From Symsagittifera roscoffensis (taxonomy: Eukaryota > Xenacoelomorpha > Acoela > Convolutidae): a stretch of DNA of 64,000 bases. Of the stretch, positions 59,880-64,000 are shown piece after piece; positions within the stretch are counted from its first letter, which is position 1, and each line of letters begins with the position of its first letter. The position numbers and the translations under genes are program-made. The stretch lies in NCBI RefSeq assembly GCF_963678635.1, contig NC_087065.1, positions 50,598,452-50,662,451 on the forward strand. The letters are read 5' to 3'. Below the pieces are notes generated by a model, which ran no database searches, was not told where the DNA came from, and was given only the letters and a program-made list of their open reading frames with translations.

Positions 59880-60200
59880 GTACTTGAAAAGGTGATAAGG
59901 GAATAGAAAATGGTTGAATGGGTCACCTGGAAGAGGATAGTTACCGAATCTTGAGACAATACTAAATCCAAAAAGAGGGGAGGTTATACCTGTAAAAGGA
60001 GAGAGGAGGACAAGGTCCTGTATAAATATAATGCGATAGTGCTGCAGCAACTCTATCAAACGGAACTCTTATTCAGATCACATGATCAAATGGGCCACCA
60101 GGGGATCAAAAAAAAAATCAGAGGATCCTGAAACGCTTTGAATGGCCTGGGATGAGAAGGCATGCGAGAAGTGAGTAACAGCATGTATGTCATGGCAACA
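59880..60200 (+). pseudogene. G2 integrase zinc-binding (HHCC) remnant
   Basis: Text LYQTELLFRSHDQMGHQGI has the His pair H-x4-H at 60081-60098, typical of the integrase N-terminal zinc domain. The Cys pair near 60183-60194 is broken (C-M-S-W), and a TGA (60172-60174) interrupts the segment. Immediately after, at about 60200-60224, the sequence leaves integrase altogether: no D, D, E core exists between here and 60460. Confidence 0.7.
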
Positions 60201-60223
60201 AAAAAGGATCTAAGGAAATTGCG

Positions 60224-60874
60224 ATGAAAATGAAAATGAAAATGGAATCAGATCTACCCTTTACAATGCAAACAAGACAGAGTGACAGGACCAGAACTGC
60301 AAGAACTTACGCAGACAATTTGGTAGTGGACAGGATAGACCTGAAAAAGATAGTGGAGGAATTGATGGGTCTAGAAGAGATACCAGCGTCACAAGACATC
60401 AACATCGTCTATGACCAAGATAAGGAATGTATCGACGATCGGAGTAAATCTGAGGTATAACTTGACGATGAGCAGCAGCAATCATACAAACAGGAATTAA
60501 CGAATTTGCGCGTCCTAAAGCAGTTTAATGAAATGACATCAGACCCGAAAGAAACCAGTGTCACGATTCAAGAAGTAGACCGCGAGAGCAAGAAAAACAT
60601 AAAAGAAGACAGAGAAGATCCTTCCGGGGCAGCCCAGGAAGGGCAATTACTCATTCCTGCGTCCAACCTTAACCTTATATCCGGTATGCGAACAACGGGG
60701 ACGTCGATAGATACTTTTGTCCGGGGTCTGGTGGTAAGACTTACCCAAACTGAAAATTTTTTAATGAAAAAATTAAAACCTGCGAGAGAAATAGGTGACC
60801 TAGAAGCAGAAGCAAGCAAAAACTCTAAGAAACCGGACACAGGGAGAGTAAAAGAGTCATATTTAACTTGCTAA
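60224..60874 (+). pseudogene. G2 pol C-terminal acidic spacer
   Basis: Begins at a threefold 'atgaaa' (60224-60241) at the deletion point. One frame runs 60224-60460, a TAA, then 60506-60874: QTRQSDRTRTARTYADN, VDRIDLKKIVEELMGLEEI, then SNLNLISGMRTTGTSIDTF and LKPAREIGDLEAEASKNS. Acidic, no enzyme motif. It leads straight into the macro-like relic after a frameshift near 60850, so it was probably the link between integrase and that domain. Confidence 0.5.
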
Positions 60875-60912
60875 ATGAATACTCGAGCAGCATAATACTA
60901 ACGGATAGCGAT

Positions 60913-61338
60913 TTTATACTTACAAATAGGACATAAGCGATAGCGATCTTTGCGGACATGAGTTTTAGAACAGCGTTAGCAGCAGAGTTTAAGAGAGAAT
61001 ATAAAAACATAGAACTTTTATGGAATCAAAGACCAGGAATAGGAGGTGTAGCAGCCTTGCCTCCGGTGGCTTCGCACAAACCAGGAAAGAACTTATGTTT
61101 CTTGGTGACGAGGGCGACGAAAAAGCAGCAAGTGGACCCTGAAGATTTGGTTCTATCATTAACGAGACTGTGAGACTTCGTAGTGGAGAAGGAAGTGAAA
61201 GAACTCTCACTTCCAGTTTACAACACAAACCGCGGACGACTTTATCCACGGGAGCTGTTTGGGCTGATACACGTAATTTTTTCTGATACTAATATATAAA
61301 TGTATTTACATAAAAAATACTATTTGAGTATAGGCTGA
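60913..61338 (+). pseudogene. Macro-domain-like relic (OARD1/TARG1-type)
   Basis: In one frame with stops at 60934, 61171 and 61297 the text runs AIAIFADMSFRTALAAEFKR, IELLWNQRPGIGGVAALPP, KNLCFLVTRATKKQQ, DLVLSLTRL, VKELSLPVYNTNRGRLYP, IHVIFSDTN. Order, spacing and hydrophobic pattern fit macro domains of the class that removes ADP-ribose from proteins: an 'A.aisaD...g.Gia..Fk..y' strand-helix, a 'Q' before a variable loop, a 'yyLvTk' strand, and an 'LsmPriGcGl..l.W' strand. The glycines of the ligand loops are replaced (RTA for the GAG-like turn, NTN for GCG, Gly for the catalytic Asp), so hydrolase activity is unlikely. Recognised by eye only. Confidence 0.5.
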
Positions 61339-61661
61339 GTGTAGGTTGACTGTAGGATGTTTTATGTGTTATGTGTTATGTATTTAGGATCTTGGGTTTA
61401 GAGGGGTTAGTGACCACGAGTGCTTGAATAATAATCTTAGGAATACACTCAAAGTTTGGACTGCCCAATTTTAAATCAGATTCCAAGGTTTCGGAATTGA
61501 ATCAATTTTAAAATATTTCAAAGTCAAAATCTTTTTATCTGATTGTTTTGAAATTAATTTTAAAACAAATTGGGAGTAATGTTGACAAATGTGATACTCA
61601 AAATTTTTTTTCTAGATCCTGATTGATCGTTTAAGTTTTCATCCAATTTCAATTGTGCAAC
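61339..61661. other. Intergenic stretch between macro relic and 356-codon ORF
   Basis: AT-rich, no ORF. Short repeats 'gtaggttgactgtagg' and 'atgtgttatgtgttatgt' at 61344-61381. No LTR edge, polyA signal or promoter could be assigned with confidence. It would be the place for a 3' UTR of one ORF and the leader of the next. Confidence 0.4.
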
Positions 61662-62732
61662 ATGATAATCGAAACCGAATCATACGAAATGGATAATTTC
61701 AACTTGGATGAATTAATGGACCTTGACCAAACCTTTGTAGGACCGGTGATAGATGCGATCTATCGCCGGCTGATGGATCGAGACTTTGCTCTGGAGAACC
61801 CAGAGGTAATCATGTTGCTGGCCGCCTTAATAAACATCTTAGGGCACGACAACCGTGGAGACCGCCCCACGGAAGTCTTACTGATGGCCGCTTATGGACA
61901 ACAAGGAGTACTAGACCGCCCAAACATGAGGGTAATGAGGTGGAGAAACGGGGCACTCTCAGGAAGTGACTTGGCAAACGAGCCTGGATTGGGACGTTTC
62001 AGGACCTACCAACCAGGTGAAACGCTTCTTCCGACCAAGCCTAGGCCTAGATTAAGGAGAATGCATCAAGAGGTGAGAAGCGAGGCAGCCTCGTCTAGCT
62101 CACAATTGAGAGGAGCTGTGCCAACTAAACGGGCGAGAGTAGAAGAAGAGGTCCAGATGAATGAAACAATGATAGAGCTGAACGAAACAAAAGACGAACT
62201 GGAGCGGGTGAAAAAAACTTTACTCAGAACTGAAGAAGACCCAGACATGTGGAGGAGTCTGTTCAAGGATTGCAACAAGAAGCGAGGAGAGGAGATAGAA
62301 CGCTTGAGGCAAGAGTATAAGGAGCGATCGCAACGACTGCCATTAACGACAGCAGCAGAAAGAACAATGCCCGAAAGGGATGTTCCTAGTGGACAGTCCC
62401 CGATGGAGCTTCTAACGCCTCGCGAACTGAGCCAAACAACTGAATTGCAAATCCCAACAGCAACAGGCAGAGTAACAATCCCCGACCCAAGTGACACCCT
62501 GGGTGATCCAGCCGTGGAGCAAACCATGCAAAAGCTGAGAGAATCAGCTGGACGACTTGTTGCCAACAGGAGTGTGAGAAGTTCCGGGGTGACTGCACCC
62601 TATGGAAGGCTTGACAATACTGGCAGAGTAGAGCTCTCTTCGGAAGTAATGAAGAAAACGGGAGCTGCTGCCGGGACAAAACCAACAGAGACCTCAAAAG
62701 CCTCTGGCAGGAAGACAATGGAGTGCCCATGA
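61662..62732 (+). CDS. Uncharacterised retroelement-associated ORF, 356 aa
   Basis: The longest undisturbed ORF of the window. ATG at 61662 is the first in frame (three upstream codons from a TTG are ignored). Residues 1-110 look like a folded helical domain (LDQTFVGPVIDAIYRRLMDR, MLLAALINILGHDNRGDRPT, WRNGALSGSDL). About 110-150 is Pro/Arg-rich and basic (PTKPRPRLRRMH, PTKRARVEEE: a possible nuclear localisation signal). About 155-230 is a Glu/Lys-rich heptad-like coiled coil (NETKDELERVKKTLL). The rest is Ser/Thr/Pro-rich with a short helix (EQTMQKLRESAGRL). It stops at 62732, and coding sense continues in another frame into a GDSL-type domain, so it is probably the N-terminal part of a larger protein. 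Function unknown; coiled-coil assembly is inferred. Confidence 0.6.
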   Translation: MIIETESYEMDNFNLDELMDLDQTFVGPVIDAIYRRLMDRDFALENPEVIMLLAALINILGHDNRGDRPTEVLLMAAYGQQGVLDRPNMRVMRWRNGALSGSDLANEPGLGRFRTYQPGETLLPTKPRPRLRRMHQEVRSEAASSSSQLRGAVPTKRARVEEEVQMNETMIELNETKDELERVKKTLLRTEEDPDMWRSLFKDCNKKRGEEIERLRQEYKERSQRLPLTTAAERTMPERDVPSGQSPMELLTPRELSQTTELQIPTATGRVTIPDPSDTLGDPAVEQTMQKLRESAGRLVANRSVRSSGVTAPYGRLDNTGRVELSSEVMKKTGAAAGTKPTETSKASGRKTMECP

Positions 62733-63060
62733 AGAAAATGTCCCGCGTATTTGACATACAGAAGAAAAACCAAATTAAGAACAGTTTCACTTGAGTTCCA
62801 GATACGGACATGCGAGCGTGTTTTAACCGATCGAAGTTGAGTCCGGCAATGAACATTCAGCAACGCTCGGGACGTCACATTTGATATTGGGCGATAGTCT
62901 GGTGAGAGTTTTGCAGAACTCAAGGACGTCATGGATCACTACGATGATGGCCTTCGGAGGCGCCACAATAGTCTAGTTATATCGGATGGTGGAGCTGATG
63001 AACCCAGGAAGAATCTCGGATATAATGATTTTGAAAGACACAAACAGTGAGGATCAACAG
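62733..63060 (+). pseudogene. SGNH/GDSL hydrolase-like relic
   Basis: In the frame following the 356-codon ORF, after three stops, the text reads SHLILGDSLVRVLQNSR with the GDS(L) block at 62890-62901 (block I nucleophile Ser). It continues AFGGATIV with the Gly of block II, then MVELMNPGRISDIMIL followed by KDTN, where block III (G-x-N) is expected as GTNN. This is the block order of SGNH esterases/lipases. GDSL-type esterase domains are known in ORF1 of some CR1-like LINEs; here the neighbour is a gypsy-type pol. Stops (for example TAG after GGATIV) and loss of the block III Gly make this copy inactive. The block V His was not located. Confidence 0.5.
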
Positions 63061-63342
63061 CGACGGATTATAATGCAGTAGACGAAAATGATGAATTCCA
63101 CCAAGTGATGATGGAAGTAGAACCACTACTGGAAGGGTCGGGAAACGGAATTTGAGAGGCATCATGTTGACACATGACGAGTTCCCATGCCACTGTTTAC
63201 GACAAACAATGTGGTATCCCTGGCTTAGTAATCTGGTATTGATCTGGGACTCTGCAGAGCTGCTCTCAATGGGTTTATCAGATTCATCACAGCCGATAGC
63301 GTTAGTGATAGTTGGAGTTATGCAGTTATTGCAATTCGATGA
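63061..63342. other. Sequence after GDSL relic, no domain recognised
   Basis: Readable only in scattered frames; a 68-codon frame at 63152-63358 has no supporting feature. Probably decayed continuation of the same ORF with rearrangement. Confidence 0.3.
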
Positions 63343-63690
63343 ATGGAAGCTCATATAAAGGAGAACAATCGACAAGATACACCGACGAAAGAACAGCTGG
63401 AGGAACTTGATTGTCTAAAAGACTTAGATGTTTTTGAGACAACGCGCAAAGTGTTGAACATTCCGATGGAAGTGAAGACGATATGGGCCAGAAGGCGACT
63501 GATGCCATGGGTTAGAGCCAAAATGACTGCATAGCTGTACGAGTAAGCCAAAAAAGCTCATGTCGAAGCACAGCAGGGTGAAAAGGGCGTATCAGCTGGA
63601 CATTGGATCGGGAGTTTTCTAGCGAGCTTTCGTAACGCATCGGAATGCAGAGACTACCGCAGTGAAAAGAATGTCCAGTACAAGTTATTG
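63343..63690 (+). pseudogene. Uncharacterised coding relic
   Basis: A frame beginning near 63343 keeps protein-like composition for about 115 codons with stops at 63532, 63544 and 63691: TPTKEQLEELDCLKDLDVFE, VLNIPMEVKTIWARRRLMPW, then AKKAHVEAQQGEKG, GHWIGSFLASFRNASECRDY. It is helical, charged and clearly biased towards coding use, but I do not recognise the family. By position it may belong to the same retroelement ORF set. Confidence 0.35.
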
Positions 63691-63805
63691 TGACGGGAGA
63701 AAAAGAAATGAAAGGTTGAAGGAAGACCTGGAGAGAAGCGTGACGTTGTGCCTCTACAACAGCTTCTGCAGGAATAGGGAAACTAGTGTAGATCCTCTAC
63801 CTTGA

Positions 63806-63979
63806 GGTAAACAAAGGGTAGAAGAGCAGAGGTGTTGGAGGACTGCCTCCAACAGCGTCAGAATGGCCACTGACATGTTGCAAGACACTGAAACTGAAGT
63901 GCAGAGTCAATGTCGCAGGAGGAAGAGATGGAGCAATGACAAAGATCCGGAGAACAAGATCCAAAAACAGGAAAGATAG
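63806..63979 (+). pseudogene. Short open frame at the window edge
   Basis: 58 codons open between two stops with Arg/Gln/Glu-rich text (VEEQRCWRTASNSVRMATDM, CRRRKRWSNDKDPENKI). The frame has no own start near a good context. It could be another relic of the downstream ORF or chance. Confidence 0.2.
63833..63854. other. Perfect 9-bp stem hairpin
   Basis: 'tgttggagg' and 'cctccaaca' separated by 'actg' form a perfect stem with a four-base loop. There is no T-run after it and no sign of a terminator role; it may be a chance palindrome. Confidence 0.5.
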
Positions 63980-64000
63980 AAAAAATTTAAAATTTTCAGA

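Larger units (their letters stand above)
52237..61338 (+). mobile_element. Element G2: longest gypsy-like copy, integrase core deleted
   Basis: Same as G1 to 59519, then continues through the integrase zinc-binding region, an acidic spacer and a macro-like relic. The integrase catalytic core is absent: text jumps near 60200 from the HHCC region to the C-terminal spacer. The accessory ORF and GDSL-like relic at 61662-63060 lie directly downstream on the same strand and may be part of the same element, whose 3' end would then be beyond them. No LTR was identified. Confidence 0.8.

Noticed and set aside
62066-62566. 166-codon antisense frame within the 356-codon ORF
   Set aside because: Ser-rich shadow of the Glu/Lys-rich sense frame; the sense frame continues into a recognisable domain.
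63833-63854. Hairpin as an intrinsic terminator
   Set aside because: No T-run follows and the context is eukaryotic.

Overview
The window reads as AT-rich nuclear DNA from a eukaryote, most likely an invertebrate animal. There are no operons, ribosome binding sites or compact prokaryote-style genes. Nearly everything recognisable is Ty3/gypsy-type retroelement debris, tandem repeats and segmental duplications. I found no rRNA, tRNA or CRISPR array. No complete host gene is visible; a 28-codon stretch at 1802-1885 is at best a possible first exon. The species cannot be fixed from the sequence alone.

Layout. (1) 1-7170: a higher-order satellite-like array of alternating long and short related monomers, broken by a non-repeat island at 826-1920. 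(2) 7171-22688: a heavily decayed Ty3/gypsy-like element on the + strand, here called D. Its remains run in order gag, zinc knuckle, protease, reverse transcriptase (RT), RNase H, integrase. The RT-RNase H part has been amplified into about four tandem units of 1.9 kb, and another fragment sits downstream at 21574-22647. (3) 22689-23794: poorly resolved AT-rich DNA with a weak coding relic. (4) 23795-25094, 31685-43400 and the copy at 50716-52237: copies of a multi-kilobase non-coding repeat, here called C. It carries a roughly 24-bp minisatellite built on a 'cggaggggtcc' core. (5) 25098-30235: a truncated inverted copy (G0) of a second gypsy-like family, G. (6) 43400-61338: two G copies on the + strand, G1 and G2, arising from an almost identical head-to-tail duplication of about 8.8 kb (41879-50715 and 50716-about 59519). 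(7) 60913-63060: G2 continues past the duplication into a macro-domain-like relic. It is followed by the longest open frame of the window (356 codons from ATG) and then an SGNH/GDSL-hydrolase-like relic in the next frame. (8) 63060-64000: further coding relics on the same strand.

How the parts relate. Family G is a gag-pro-pol retroelement. G0, G1 and G2 are all broken by frameshifts, stops and deletions, and none keeps an integrase catalytic core. The most unusual feature is the 3' end of G2: a macro fold resembling the OARD1/TARG1 class, followed by an ORF with a helical/coiled-coil N-terminal part leading into a GDSL-type hydrolase. If this arrangement recurs in other copies, family G is a large retroelement with two accessory enzyme-like domains. 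Element D shows a different path: every tandem unit carries the same destroyed YxDD site, so a dead polymerase segment was amplified into satellite-like DNA.
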